Shown here piece by piece: positions 12,850 through 24,290 of a DNA stretch of 64,000 nucleotides (position 1 is its first letter; every line of letters begins with the position of its first letter). The stretch comes from Cryptomeria japonica (Eukaryota; Streptophyta; Pinopsida; Cupressales; Cupressaceae), in the NCBI RefSeq assembly GCF_030272615.1, contig NC_081414.1:819852396-819916395 (forward strand), in the 5' to 3' direction. The notes beneath the pieces were generated by a model. It did not search any database and was not told the DNA's origin. It saw nothing but the letters and a program-made list of their open reading frames with translations. The translations under genes and the position numbers were made by a program.

Positions 12850-13583
12850 CTCGATAGAGAGCTAACTCTAGAATGCAAAAACAAAATTCGCCTAGGCAAA
12901 ATTTGAGGTATAAAATAATCTTCAATGTGGTCTCCTCAAAATTGACTTTGCCACCTTTGGAGTGAACGTGATCTTCAAGTATCGCCTTAGACGTGGTCTT
13001 AAATGATCTTCAAATTTGCCCTTGACAAATCGCTCAAACAAATCCTCCAAGTCTTTAGCAAATTCGCCTTAATGTATCCTCAAGTTCGCATTTGATGTGG
13101 TCTTCAAATTCGCACCACCCTTGATAACTAAGCGCCACCCTTGGTTTGAATTCGCACCACCTTTGAACACACTTCGCACTATATTCGCCTCTTCTTAATT
13201 CGCATGAAGAAAGGTAAAAATGATTATGTGAAAATGAAATCTCTCACCCTTCATATATAGCGCGCTCATCCTTTCACCCCTTAGGCCGACTTGCTTAATA
13301 AAACCATTTTTTAAATGATTTGCAATAAAATAACAAGGCCGACTTGCTTAATTGAGCGTTCCAAATCGATTTTTATTAATTAATTAATTAATTATTAATG
13401 CCTTGCGTTTTTTTAAATGTGAATTTCGATTTTTAAATAAAGGCAAAAAATAATTAATAAAAGATAACGCCCTATTAAATGCTAAATAAAATGGATATTC
13501 AAATTTTAAATTGATTTAGCATTTGAGGAAAATTCGAATTGCTTACTTGGCGCCAAAATTGAAAAAAGGAAGGGACGTACCTC
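12850..13583 (-). other. Presumed leader of the large ORF, GCGAA-rich
   Basis: Transcribed on the minus strand from the TATA box at 13250-13261. It contains many dispersed GCGAA/GGTGGTGCGAATT words at irregular spacing, a degenerate short repeat. There is no open reading frame of note. The stretch between the TATA box and the first hairpin motif (13262-13583) is AT-rich. Confidence 0.45.
13250..13261 (-). promoter_or_regulatory. TATA box for the large ORF transcript
   Basis: The minus strand reads GCGCTATATATGAAGGG, a canonical TATA context about 610 bp upstream of the ATG at 12637 and about 320 bp downstream of the nearest hairpin motif. It is on the same strand as the ORF. Confidence 0.55.
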
Positions 13584-15190
13584 ATCGCTCTGGTCCCTTG
13601 GAGAGGGACAGGAGCGATCCATGATTTTGATCTTGATTTTGCATTTCTTACGTCCAACTCCTTCATCTTCGCGTTGAAAATCGATCATCATGATGAGTCC
13701 TTCGAATTTAATCATCTTGCATGCGTACTTAAATGTCTTTTGAGTGTTCATCGCCTTTGTCCCTTGGAGAGGGACAGGAGCGATCTCCAAATTTCCACGT
13801 TCAATATGCATCTTTGCTCCTCGATCTTTCATTGTTAGCGAATAACATCTATGCTCATTCCTTTTGCGCTTACTCCATTTGTCTTCATTATGTGTTTGGA
13901 CGTATTAAAGGGACCATCGCCCTTGTCCCTTGGAGAGGGACAGGGGCGATCCACGTTCTTTTCCTTGACCTTGGCAACTTTACACTTTGATCTCCTTTGC
14001 AATGTCCTCTAGACGCCGTCCTTCACTCTTCCTAACCTCGCTTCGCTTTGATCTTGAAGGAACGTGAGTGTTTTTGATAGTATCGCCTTGGTCCTTGTCC
14101 AAAGGACAGGAGCGATGTGAGCTTTTACCTTGATTGGCAATGTTTGGACGTTCAACACTCTTGCGAATTATCTTCAAACGATGCCTTGGACCATATGCTA
14201 TCTTATGACGTCTTGACTTAGCTTGAACTTGAAGCAAAACGAGGAATCCAAAGCAAATCGCCCTGGTCCCTTGGAGAGGGACAGGAGCGATATAGTCTCC
14301 ATGCTCAAAATGATGATCATTTTACGTTCAAAATCCTTGTATATCATCTTTTTATCATACCATGGACCCTCTAAAACATTGCAACATCTTGTCCTTACGT
14401 AAATTTTGCATGAAATGACTAATGCATTCAACATCGCCCTAGTCCCTTCCTGAGGGACAGGAGCGATCTAGGCCATAGGGTGCGAATTTCATCATTGCGA
14501 CGACCCTTGAATGTTTGTGCTTGCTAAAAAGGTCTTGAAGTGTCCCTCGCCATCTTGTCTTGACTTGGATCGACCTTGAACTTGCATAGGAAGTAATATT
14601 ACCATTGTATCGCCCTGGTCCCTTGGAAAGGGACAGGAGCGATTTTCCTTTTGTAGCATTTACCTCACTTTGCCAGGTTCCAAGTTTATATTCAACGGAC
14701 TTGTCTTTCTTCACTCCATTCGTCCATGCCTTGACATTGTTTGTAACTTGACCTTTGTCTGGATTTTGCATAATGAAGGAAATCGCTCTGGTCCCTGGGA
14801 GAGGGACGAGAGCTACAAGGTACCTCGCCCTGGTCCCTTGGAGAGGGACAGGAGCGATTTGGTCAATATAGGTCATTCTCCTTCGTTTCTGCATCTCAAA
14901 TTATATTCATTTGGCAAAGCATCTTCCTTTGGACGTCCTCAAATCATTAAGTCATCAAAATCTTGCAAGGACAAGGCGAAATTGAATTTGTAGCTCCGGT
15001 CCTTCACTGAGGGACAGGAGCGATTTTCCTCCTGGAGGCATTTCTGTGCTCATGAAAATCTTCAATTTATATTCAATGGAAAGATATCGCTGTTCTCCAT
15101 CACTTCCAACTTGAAATTTGTCTGGACTCTGCAGGGATGATGAGATATTTGGAAATGAGCTCCCGTCCTTCACTGAGGGACAGGAGCGAT
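13584..15190 (-). repeat. Periodic array of 11 palindromic 35-bp hairpin motifs
   Basis: Copies start at 13584, 13750, 13916, 14082, 14257, 14433, 14609, 14782, 14824, 14991 and 15157. Each is a near-palindrome: outer arms ATCGC/GCGAT, inner arms GTCCC/GGGAC, and a 3-7-base centre. Spacing is 166, 166, 166, 175, 176, 176, 173, 42, 167 and 166 bp. The ~131-141-bp spacers are only loosely alike, whereas the motif is nearly invariant. Three variants change the inner stem on both sides: GTCCTT/AAGGAC at 14082, GTCCCT/AGGGAC at 14433 and GTCCCTT/AAGGGAC at 14609. Copy 13916 pairs over 14 positions with one wobble. The last two copies have a changed outer left arm. The array lies upstream of the ORF's TATA box, where an enhancer would sit. 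Confidence 0.95.
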
Positions 15191-15199
15191 TTTGCTCCT

Positions 15200-15631
15200 A
15201 TAGGCCAAAATAACATGATTTTTCACATTCTAACACTTCACGAGGCGAAAACAAATCAATTCCAATGCCCAAGATCAAAGTCAAAAAAAGTCAAAATTTG
15301 GTCAAAATATTCAATCGGACAAAATTCACATTTCACTTTCAATACTTAGACAAATTTAAGCTCTGCATTAACATTCCAATTGAAAATTAGACCAATTTGG
15401 CGAATTCATTGCATTCAAAATTTGCATCCTAGAAAAGGAAGCTCAAAAGCTCCCAAAAACGACTGGATTTTGGCCTGAAAAGACAAAATTAAAACCCTAA
15501 GGCTTGACCCTAAATCCAGACGACTAACTAACTAACAAAACCCTAAAAACGAAAGCAAAAGCGAGCGAAAAACGAGCAAAAAGAGGGGGGTCCCCATTTG
15601 CGATGGGGCGATGTGTGAAATGGTCACAACA
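15200..15631 (-). other. Right terminus of the RT-less element
   Basis: On the minus strand it begins TGTTGTGACC and continues with a GC-richer stretch (CATCGCCCCATCGC) and AGGGTTTT words. This looks like an LTR start, but no second copy is seen on the left. No open frame of note. Confidence 0.5.
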
Positions 15632-15934
15632 GGTCCTTAATTGATTGTCAGCAATTATCATCATGAGGTGGTGTACCTAGTGAGGGCTTTAAACCATTCC
15701 CCTCCATCATGTCAACCTCTTACTTCTTATGATTGATTCACTTCAACAATTGATCAATGTGGAGATAGTAGGGGAGCTGCAATAGGTGCCCTTGACCCTC
15801 AACCCTAGGCCCAAGGTCAGGACCTTATCCTCCTTGGCCTCATGTGGTCCTTAACTGATGGTCCTTAACCATCAACATGAGGTGGCCTAGTGATCCTTGA
15901 CCAATTTTCCTTAACCATCTTTATGAGGGGCCAT

Positions 15935-16277
15935 TGTAGTTGGCATAAAACGCATATTTTTTCCGTTTGATAATTTTGGTTACCTGACATTGTATTAATT
16001 AATTAAGTGGGTTGTCACTCTCGGGTAGTTATGTGTCGGTTGGTTGACAGTTGTGTACCTCTCAACAACCATCGAGTCCTTTAAATATGTCATGTACCGC
16101 CAAGGAAAGGAGGACAATATAGTCGGGTCTATTGTAATCCTTGGCCGACCATCTCTGATCTCTTCTCTGTAATAATTGCATGTGCGAATAAAGATATATT
16201 TTACTATCGTGTCTGGTATGCATTGTCATGTACATTATTATTTCCTGTATTTAATTTACCAGTTGTAGCAGTAAACC
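15935..16277 (+). repeat. 5' LTR of the gag-protease element
   Basis: It begins TGTAGTTGGC and ends GTAAACC, where the 3' copy ends GTAAACA. It matches 28092-28439 along its whole length with scattered substitutions and a small indel. The following TTGGCATCGGTGCC at 16281 is the likely primer-binding site, but I cannot name the tRNA. Confidence 0.92.
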
Positions 16278-16440
16278 TTTTTGGCATCGGTGCCTTAAAA
16301 GAAATCGGGTCAGCCTTGGGTGATTCAGGCTCGTATCGTAGACCCCATTAAAAGTGAAAAGAGGCTACAGGGTGGTCAAGACCAAGCAATTAGGTGATCC
16401 GCCAACCCTTGGCCGGAGGGAGCACAAAGACAAGTCAGAG

Positions 16441-16690
16441 CTTGGAGGTAGCCGGAGTGTTAGGACGCTGGAGGTGGACGTGTAGAGGACGCGCGCATTG
16501 GCCGAGAGTGCAAGGAAAGCACCGAAACGTAGCGGTCGGAACATTCCACCTAGGTTCGGCACACCTAGAAGTACTTGAGTGTTGGGGACGTGAAGGTGGA
16601 TGCGTGGAGGACGCCTGCATGGCCGAGAGTGCAGGAAAAGCACCGGAACATAGCAGTCAAAACAGTCCACCCAGGTCTGCCACACAAGGC
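16441..16690 (+). repeat. Diverged tandem duplication, period ~121 bp
   Basis: GAGTGTT at 16455 and 16576 start two similar units that share GGCCGAGAGTGCA and AAAGCACCG and end in ...CACAC. They lie between the 5' LTR and gag, inside an open frame of 144 residues (16394-16828) that resembles no known protein. It is probably a leader expansion. Confidence 0.8.
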
Positions 16691-16849
16691 AAATACACAC
16701 GGTACCTTCCGAGTGAAAACAATGGTGAACATCTAGGAGAAGCAGAAGCTACCGAAGTTCACGAGGGATGGATCAGAGGACCCCGTACGACATTGCAAAA
16801 CATGTATAACCATTTGGGAGGCAAATGACCAAGATGACTAGGATTACTA

Positions 16850-17878
16850 GTTGAAGGCATTTTCAGCCACCCTTTGGGGGATGGCAATTGATTGGTATAC
16901 CGACCTCGACGCCCAGAACAAAATAAGATGGAATAATCTGAAGAAGGAAGGCCTTCGAGGAGGAATTCAAACTCCTGAGGGATAATAATGAGATCGTGGC
17001 CGAAATCTATAATACCAAGCAAGGGAAAAATGAGAGTGTACACGCTTACAACCGTAGGCTCAAAGAACTGTTGAACAAGATGAAGAACCAGCTAGCTGAC
17101 GGGTTGAAGAAGAGGTGGTTCATGGAGGGATTGATACCCTCACTGCGCAAGAAGATGAAAGTAGTGCCTCCGTCCTCGTATGTCGATGCTTACAATCGGG
17201 CGATGGACATCGAGAGTGAAAACAAAACCTCCTCCCGAGAGAAGAGGAAGAGCGACAATGATGAGAGCACCGAAGGGAGCAGTGACGAAGAATCCAAAAC
17301 CGTACGAGCCCTTCCACAAGATATGTTGAGAATGATGAAAGAATTGAAGGCTGAGAAAGGAACCAACAAAGAAGGTAATGAGCTATGGTGTATTGAGTGC
17401 AAAAGTGAGGGGCACATGAAAGGTAATTGTCCTAGAAATATGTTTTGTGAAATTTGCAAAGTGTTGGGGCATTCAATCAAGGAGTGCCCGTACAATTTGA
17501 AGATGAGAAGTACACAAGTACTCTTCACACAGGGAGAGTCCAGCCCTTCGAAATCACAGAATGTATCGCCAAGCGGTTATGGAAATCAACGAGGGCGAAA
17601 CCAAATACAGTACGACTCCAGAGGACGTCCTATCATATAGTGCCAACAATGTAGTGAATGGGGACACTTTGCGAGAGATTGCCAAAACAAGAAAGACAAC
17701 GTACAATTATTGTGCAAATGGTGTGGACCAAGTGACCATGAAGACACTAACTGTCCAAAGCAGAAAGGGGTAAATATGTTGGACGTCAAAGAGCTAGACG
17801 AGGAGGTACTCACAATCACAAGGTTACAAAGCAAAAAAGCAATGTACCCCAACCCCTGTACGGAGAAGGAAAGACTCT
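16850..17878 (+). pseudogene. Gag with four CCHC zinc knuckles (frameshift and stop)
   Basis: Gag packages element RNA in cytoplasmic particles. The N-terminal capsid-like part shows WYTDL, then a one-base frameshift near 16950, then FKLLRD and the long frame from 16996. Four C-x2-C-x4-H-x4-C knuckles follow: CIECKSEGHMKGNC (about 17393), CEICKVLGHSIKEC (about 17446), CQQCSEWGHFARDC (about 17641) and CKWCGPSDHEDTNC (about 17713). An in-frame TAG at 17638-17640 separates knuckles 2 and 3. The frame ends with TGA at 17878. Four knuckles is more than the usual one or two of plant Gag proteins. The downstream protease completes the gag-PR unit. Confident on family, and on its being broken. Confidence 0.88.
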
Positions 17879-17895
17879 GAGAGGCAAAGGCGGAT

Positions 17896-18766
17896 GTGGA
17901 ACGGGCGATGGTGGAGGAGCGAAGGGCCTCACATGATGCCGCCAGTACTCCACCACGGTCGGAGTCCGAGAAAATTGTCATAAAACAAATGTTGCAAGCT
18001 ACCGTACCAGTATGGGTATTTGACCTTCTGCAAACGATGCCACAATTGAAGATGGCCCTCACAGATGTAGTCGATAATAATATCACCGGCCAGGAATGTA
18101 GCCAGCCGGCAACAAAATCACTTAGCACGTCCACCATGGACCCCATGTCGACAGCAAAACCACCTAGCACGTCTACCACGAACCCCATGCTGCTCACTGT
18201 GAGTATTGGTCGGGAGCCAGCTGCGATGGAAATGGAGATAATAGGACAAAAGTTGATGAACACAATCATGGACGGTGGCTCCGGGGTGAACGTACTGCCA
18301 GAGGAGACATGGAGGGGTCTAGGCAAACCAACCCTCTAGCCACCAACATTCCACCTTGTCGGTGCGGACCAGCACGACATCAAGCCCCTTGTAACGCTCA
18401 TGGCACAAAAGGTTGCGGTTGGCACACAACATTTCTTTCTTGACTTCGTGGTCATCCCATTGGAGAGAAAAGCTTATGACGCTCTCCTCAGAAGGGGTTG
18501 GCTGATTATGGCCAAGGCAAAACACAACTAGAAGAGAAATACACTCTCCATCGAGAACGAAGGCCACAAATATGTGATTGACTTGAGGAACCAGGCGGTG
18601 AGTGAAGAACTGGCATCCTCCGACTCAAAGTCTGAGGGTGGAGAGTTTGGTCTGGACGAAGGGAGGAAAGGCAAGGAACCCAACAATGAAGGGGTGCTCA
18701 AACTAGAAGATTGCTCTGAAGATGAGACGAGTTCCCTAAATGGACTATTCCATTGGCAAATGGAGG
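17896..18766 (+). pseudogene. Retropepsin-type aspartic protease, first part
   Basis: It processes Gag in functional elements. The active-site motif is DGGSGVNVL near 18270-18296, the DGG form common in this plant family rather than DSG or DTG. Two in-frame TAG codons (18337-18339 and 18529-18531) fall where Trp would be expected, consistent with TGG-to-TAG G-to-A decay. An acidic/Ser-rich C-terminal tail follows. The frame is cut at 18766 by the Copia insertion and resumes in frame at 25883 (DYEVFSPTCNFLDA...), continuing to a TGA-terminated tail near 26139. No RT follows. Confidence 0.85.
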
Positions 18767-20002
18767 TGTTGGCAATTTGGAGGAATTGATTATCTGTTGC
18801 ATTGATGTTTGTCATTGATGTCAACACTAGCTTCTTTGGTTATCTATCGGATTTCGGTAGAGCGGTTGGACTTTGATCATGATTAGGAGATTTGTCTTCG
18901 ATATATTCCGATTAGTGGAATTGATTTGGTTCAGTCATTCATGTTATTCGGATGCGTGTCACACTCAGTTGGTTCGGGATTTGGTGATCTAGAAGCTATC
19001 ATATGTTCTAGTAAGCCTTTCGATTACCAGTAAGGGTTCTACCGACAGAGCTTCATTGAAGATCTTTTGATGGATTCGATAAGTGGTGTTGGTGCAGCTT
19101 CTAGAAGGTTTTCAGGATGCTGAAGGTTATCGTGTTCGTGTTCCAGTTGATTGGTGGTATTTCATTTGGCTTATGGCGACCTATTTTAGGTCCGGTCTTA
19201 TTCTGTTAGGTTATGTACCGGTTTATGTAACATGTTGGTGTATGCTCCCGATGCGTTACTGGTTGGATTTATTGTTTGGTTAATGTTGTTTCGGTCTTAG
19301 GCCGACTTGGATTATCATTGGTTTGCAGGTTTACGTAATGGATTTATTGTATTATCTTTTAGGTGACCAACCTAATTGTTTAGGTCCCGGGTTGCTATAA
19401 ATATGATGTAAGATCTCTTTGTAGATCGTGGCATGTGGTATGGGATTATGGTTATGGGATTATCTGTGTGCGAATAAAGTTGTTATCATATGCAGAAGGT
19501 TTGGTCGATCAAAGATGATCGAATTGGGTCTGTGTAAGAGGTTTAAGACCTCCAGCATTGAGCTTAACCAGAACTGTACTCAAGCATAGGAGATGCTATT
19601 CTTGCAGTTCATTCTTCTTTCCGGATTGTAGTCTGGATTTCTTTTGTAGTCAATGAGGCTCCTTTTGTGATGAGCAGTGCACTCTAGGCTATTGGCCTTC
19701 CTGCATGTGCAGACCCCTTATTGTATTCACATACTTACTGCAAAAATATCATCTGACTGTGGGTAGGCTTCCCATCGTGGTTTTTCCCTTTACCGGGTTT
19801 TCCACATACAAATCTTGGTGTTATGTGTCGTGGATGCATGGTAATTGGTTTATGATTTATGATTGTGCTTAATTGATATATTTGCTATTCCGGTATTTAG
19901 TTTATGCATTCCGGTAAAAGGTTTTGTGTGCTTAAAGTTTCATAATCTGTTAACAACTGATTCACACCCCCCCCCCTCAGTTGTTCACCGATTATCCTAA
20001 CA
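18767..20002 (+). repeat. 5' LTR of the Copia element
   Basis: It starts TGTTGGCAAT and ends CCTAACA. It holds a TATA box (TATAAATAT at 19396-19404) and, near its end, a run of nine C residues followed by CTCAGTTGTTCACCG. It is collinear with 24655-25877. Confidence 0.95.
19396..19404 (+). promoter_or_regulatory. TATA box in the Copia LTR
   Basis: TATAAATAT lies in the U3/R part of the 5' LTR and is conserved in the 3' LTR at 25269-25277. Confidence 0.6.
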
Positions 20003-20004
20003 AT

Positions 20005-20016
20005 TGGTATCAGAGC
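20005..20016 (+). promoter_or_regulatory. Primer-binding site (initiator Met tRNA)
   Basis: TGGTATCAGAGC lies two bases after the 5' LTR, the standard plant Copia primer site. Confidence 0.95.
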
Positions 20017-20058
20017 TTGGTCCTCTCTGCAGAAGCTTAACCGCTTGAGGAAGATCCT

Positions 20059-22731
20059 ATGGCGACTAATCATTCAACTTCAATTGCTTATCGGAAGGAC
20101 AACCCCACGCTTGAAGGAACTAATTACAGAGTATGGAAGCTTCGAATGGAGACTCATCTGAGATGTCTTAGCAAGGAGATTTGGGAGATCACTGAGAAAG
20201 GCTATATTTCTTATGATCCGGCATCTAGCAACCCTCCTCCGCCAGACTTGGATAAGAACATTGAAAATGAATGTAGAGCGAGAGAAGCCCTTTTTAGTGC
20301 CCTTTCAGATCAACAAGTAATGGGATTAACGGACAAATCATCTGCAAGGGCTATATGGGATAAGTTGGAGACTCTGAATGAAGGTGACCCTACTGTTAAA
20401 ATTGCTAAACTTGATGGTTACCGGGTGAAGTATGAGAACCTGAGAATGGAAGAAGATGAAAGAATTACTGCTTTTATGGAAAGAGTTAATAAAATTGTTT
20501 TGGGAATTCAATGTTGTGGTGGATCTCTGAGCGAAGATGAGATTGTTTCTAAAGTATTGAGAGCTTTACCATCTGCTTACAAGATGAAGGCTACTGCAAT
20601 TAATGAGCTAAGAACAATGTCTAACACTTCTGTTAATAGGGATACTTTGGTTGGAGTTAATAGGGATACTTTGGTTGGAAAGTTGTCTACTTTTGAGCTT
20701 GAAGAATTTGGTCCTCAAGGAGCTGCAAAGATAGATTCTGCATTCAAGGCATCTACATCATCAACCGGAAAGAGTGATTGGAAAGCATTATATGCGAAGG
20801 AACTGGAGGATGTGAGGAAACAAGATGAAGAGCTTGAAGAACTTGAAGCTCTATTTGCTAGAAGAGTACCTAAAGGTCCAGCAGGAAGTAAGTATGAAGG
20901 AAAATCACCTTTCAAATGTTTTGCATGTAATAAGATAGGTCATTTTACATCGAGATGTCATGAGAGGAATTCAAGATTTGAGGAGAAAGCTAGAAGATCT
21001 TTTAAGCCTAACCATGAATATCAGAAGAAGCATAAGTACAGGAGGAACAAAGACAAATCATGCTACTATGCTGATGAGGAAGGTGTAACTGATGATTCTA
21101 ATGATGAACCAACAAAAGATTCAGCTAGTGGATCCGGCAATGGAAAGGAATGGGTATTCTTGGCTATCAAGAAAGATGCTCTGGAACCTGTCATTCATAA
21201 TGAAGAGAAGGCCCTTGCTGCTAAAGTTGAAGACAAGGATGAATGGGTAATAGACAGTGGGTGTTCACATCATATGACTGGAGATAAAAGGAAGTTTTTA
21301 TCTTTGCAAGAATTTGATGGTGGTATGGTCAGATTTGGAGATGACAAAGCATACATAATCAAAGGAAGAGAAACTCTATCATTGGATGGTAAGCATAACA
21401 CTGATAATGTTTATTATGTTGAAGGTTTAATGCATAATCTTTTGAGTGTAAGACAGTTGATGGATAAGGGATTTCAATTACAGTTCAACGATGGAAAATG
21501 CAAAATCATCAATAGATCTGGATTGGAGATTGCAATTGGTACTCAAACTAGAGGTAACATCTTTCATTTGAACTCCAGTGAGAAGACATGTTTGATTGCA
21601 CATATTGATGAGAGTTGGCTATGGCATAAGAGATTGTGTCATGTGAATTGTGATTGCATTGTAAAGATCACTTCAACTAAGGCAGTTAGAGATATACCTA
21701 AGATTGTGAAGCCTCATAATCCGATATGTGAGGAATGTCAAATGGGAAAGCAAGTCAGAACTTCTTTTAAGAGTATTCAAGATAAATCTAATGATGTTCT
21801 TGATCTTATTCATACTAATTTATGTGGTCCTGCTAGAATCAGAAGTTTTCAGGGTGATAGATATTTCATGCTAATCATTGATGACTATTCTAGAATGATG
21901 TGGGTTACTTTTCTAAGGGAGAAATCTGAAGCCTTTGAAAAATTCAAGAACTTTAAAGCTATGGTTGAGACAAAAACAGGATTGAAGATCAAATGCTTAA
22001 GATCCAATCAGGATGGTGAATTCACATCCGGTGAATTTAACAATTATTGTGCGAAACATGGGATAAGGAGACAGTTGTCTGCACCCCGAACACCTCAACA
22101 GAATGGTGTTGTGGAAAGAAAGAACAAAAATATCCTGGATGCTGCTAGATCTATGATGATGGAAGCTAATTTGCCACATATCTATTGGAGAAAAGTTGTG
22201 AGCACGGTGTTGTACACATTCAACAGAGTTCATATCAAAGGAGACACCGGTAAGACACCTTATGAGTTATGGTTTGGTCATACACCTACAGTTAAGTAGT
22301 TCAGAATCTTTGGTAGTAAATGCTATATCAAAAGAGATGATTCCATTGGAAAGTTTGATCCTAGATGTGATGAAGGATTATTTCTTGGTTATTCAAATGA
22401 AAGCAAAGCATATAGATGTTGTAACAAAAAATTGCAGAGAATTGTGGAAAGCGCTAATGCCAAGGTGGATGGGCAGTACAGAGGTCAAATTAGAACTTAT
22501 GAGAGAGAACCGGAAGTGGAAATGATCATAACTGAACCGGTAACACATGTACCGGAACAGAATGTTGAACCAATTACCCCGATAGTATCAAAAAATTCAA
22601 CAGTAACTGAAGATCAGAGCAGAGAAACAGAAAGTCAGAAGACTCCTAGGTATGTAAGGTTGAATCATTCAAAAAATCAAATCATTGGAGACAAGCAAAG
22701 GAGTGATGACAAGGAGAAGGTTGGCAGCTGA
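20059..22731 (+). pseudogene. Copia Gag-protease-integrase
   Basis: The frame starts with ATG 20059 and is open to a TAG at 22297-22299, then readable to about 22690, where a one-base frameshift moves it. Gag begins with a WKLRMETHL capsid motif; one zinc knuckle CFACNKIGHFTSRC lies near residue 292. Protease shows WVIDSGCSHH. Integrase shows the HHCC zinc domain (ending CEECQMGK) and the core. Two of the three catalytic acidic residues appear changed: HTNLCGP where HTDLCGP or HADLCGP is usual, and RSNQDGEF where RSD or RLD is usual. Both fit G-to-A change, and the sister copy at 59589-64000 keeps Asp. A 24-bp tandem duplication at 20632-20679 doubles VNRDTLVG. The enzyme is therefore dead by stop, frameshift and active-site loss. 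Confidence 0.93.
20632..20679 (+). repeat. Perfect 24-bp tandem duplication in gag
   Basis: Two identical 24-bp units (20632-20655 and 20656-20679) add eight residues in frame. It probably arose by slippage. Confidence 0.97.
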
Positions 22732-24290
22732 AGAGGTATGTTTAATTTCTCAAATTGAACCGGCATCAGTAGACGAAGCATGTAAGGATGAATGTTGGAT
22801 GAAAGCTATGGAAGAGGAATTGGATCAAATAGAAAAGAACAACACATGGACTTTAGTTCCCCGACCTAAAAATAAGAATGTTATTGGAACTAAATGGGTT
22901 TTTAGGAATAAAATGAATGAATATGGATAAGTTGTGAGGAACAAGGCTAGGTTGGTATGTAAAGGATATTCTCAGAAGGAAGGAATTGATTATGATGAAA
23001 CTTTTGCTCCGATAGCTAGGATTGAAGCTGTGAGATTATTTCTTGCTTATGCTGCCCATAAGAAATACAAGGTTTATCAGATGGATGTTAAGTGTGCATT
23101 TCTAAATGGAGATCTTGAAGAGGAAGTCTACATTGAGCAACTTGATGGATTTTCTCTTTCAGATGACAATAACATGGGTTGCAGATTAAGGAAATCTTTA
23201 TATGGATTGAAGCAAGCACCTAGAGCTTGGTATGCTAGATTGGACAAATATCTTTTGAAGCTTGGTTTCACTAAAGGTAATGCTAACAGTAATTTATATT
23301 ATAAGATCACTAATGATGACACATTGATTATTGAGGTCTTTGTGGATGATATCATTTTTGAAGGTGAGGAAAAGTTATGTATAGAATTCTCTGATAATAT
23401 GAAGAATGAATTTGAGATGTCTATGATTGGAGAAATGAGATTTTTCTTAGGTTTGAAGATTAATCAAACTGATAAAAGTATTTTCATCTGTCAAACTAAG
23501 TATGCTAGAGAGTTGTTGAAGAAATTTGGTATGGAAAATTCTAAACCAGTTGGTACTCCTATGGTTACAAGTGAGATATTGACAAAGAAAGATGTATCAG
23601 CTCCGGTAAATCCTACAAGGTATAAATCTATGATTGGAAGTCTGCTATATTTGACACAGACTAGACCGGATATAATGAATGTTGTTTGTATTGTATCAAG
23701 ATATCAGAGCGATCCTAGAGAAAATCATGAGAGAGCAGTGAAAAGGATTTTCAGATATTTACAGGGAACAACTGAATATGGTTTGTGGTATCCTAAAGAT
23801 GATGACTTTACACTATGTGCATATATAGATGCAGATTGAGTTGGAGATATAGATGATCGAAAAAGCAAATCCGGTGGAGCTTTCTTTCTTAAAAAAAAAA
23901 CTTGTTTCATGGATCAGCAAGAAACAGTCATGTACTTCTTTATTTATTGTTGAAGCTGAATATGTTGTTGCTGCTACTAGCTATACACAAGTTCTATGGA
24001 TAAACCAAATGCTAAAGGATATTAGGGTAGATTGCAATGAACCGGTAGGTATTCACTGTGATAACTCTGCTGCTATTGACATATCAAAGAATCCAGTATT
24101 TCATTCTAAGACAAAGCACATATCAATCAAGTATAGCTTCTGAAGGAAAAGGTGGAAGCAAATGAAGTCAGATTGGTTTGTGTGAACACTAAAGAGCAGA
24201 TTGCACATATCTTCACTAAACCTTTGCCCAAGGAATCATTTGAGTATTTTAGAGACGGATTGGGGGTCTCTGCCCCTCCAGTTGAGACTT
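22685..24290 (+). pseudogene. Copia reverse transcriptase and RNase H
   Basis: It copies the element RNA to DNA in active relatives. RT begins in the frame from 22685; [39 protein letters not shown] and the catalytic FVDDI are all present. TAA at 22928-22930 replaces a Gln codon (sister copy has Gln), and TGA at 23837-23839 replaces a Trp codon. RNase H follows (SWISKKQS, IHCDNSAAIDISKNP, HSKTKHISIKY). A small indel near 24140 shifts the final segment, which ends near 24290. Overall length is normal for the family. Confidence 0.93.

Larger units (their letters stand above)
8372..15631 (-). mobile_element. 7.26-kb RT-less insertion with large ORF and hairpin array
   Basis: This is bounded by TGTTG at 8372 and CAACA ending at 15631, and flanked by identical GGTCC copies (8367-8371 and 15632-15636). 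That is the TG..CA plus 5-bp duplication signature of LTR-element integration. Removing it restores a sequence that matches the second unit of the host LTR's own tandem duplication. Its coding strand is minus: hairpin-repeat array (15190-13584), TATA box (13250-13261), ORF (12637-9419), then AT-rich 3' sequence with AATAAA near 9065. No RT, integrase or protease is seen. Oddly, I could not find matching long terminal repeats: the two ends share only about 5 bp. It may be a chimera, an element with one deleted LTR, or something new. Confidence 0.75.

Noticed and set aside
13584-15190. CRISPR-like array
   Set aside because: Regular spacing and palindromic repeats, but spacers are ~131-141 bp and loosely related, the context is a plant retroelement, and no Cas genes exist.
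8372-15631. DNA transposon with terminal inverted repeats
   Set aside because: Inverted ends are only about 5 bp and the 5-bp target duplication with TG..CA fits LTR integration better; no transposase seen.
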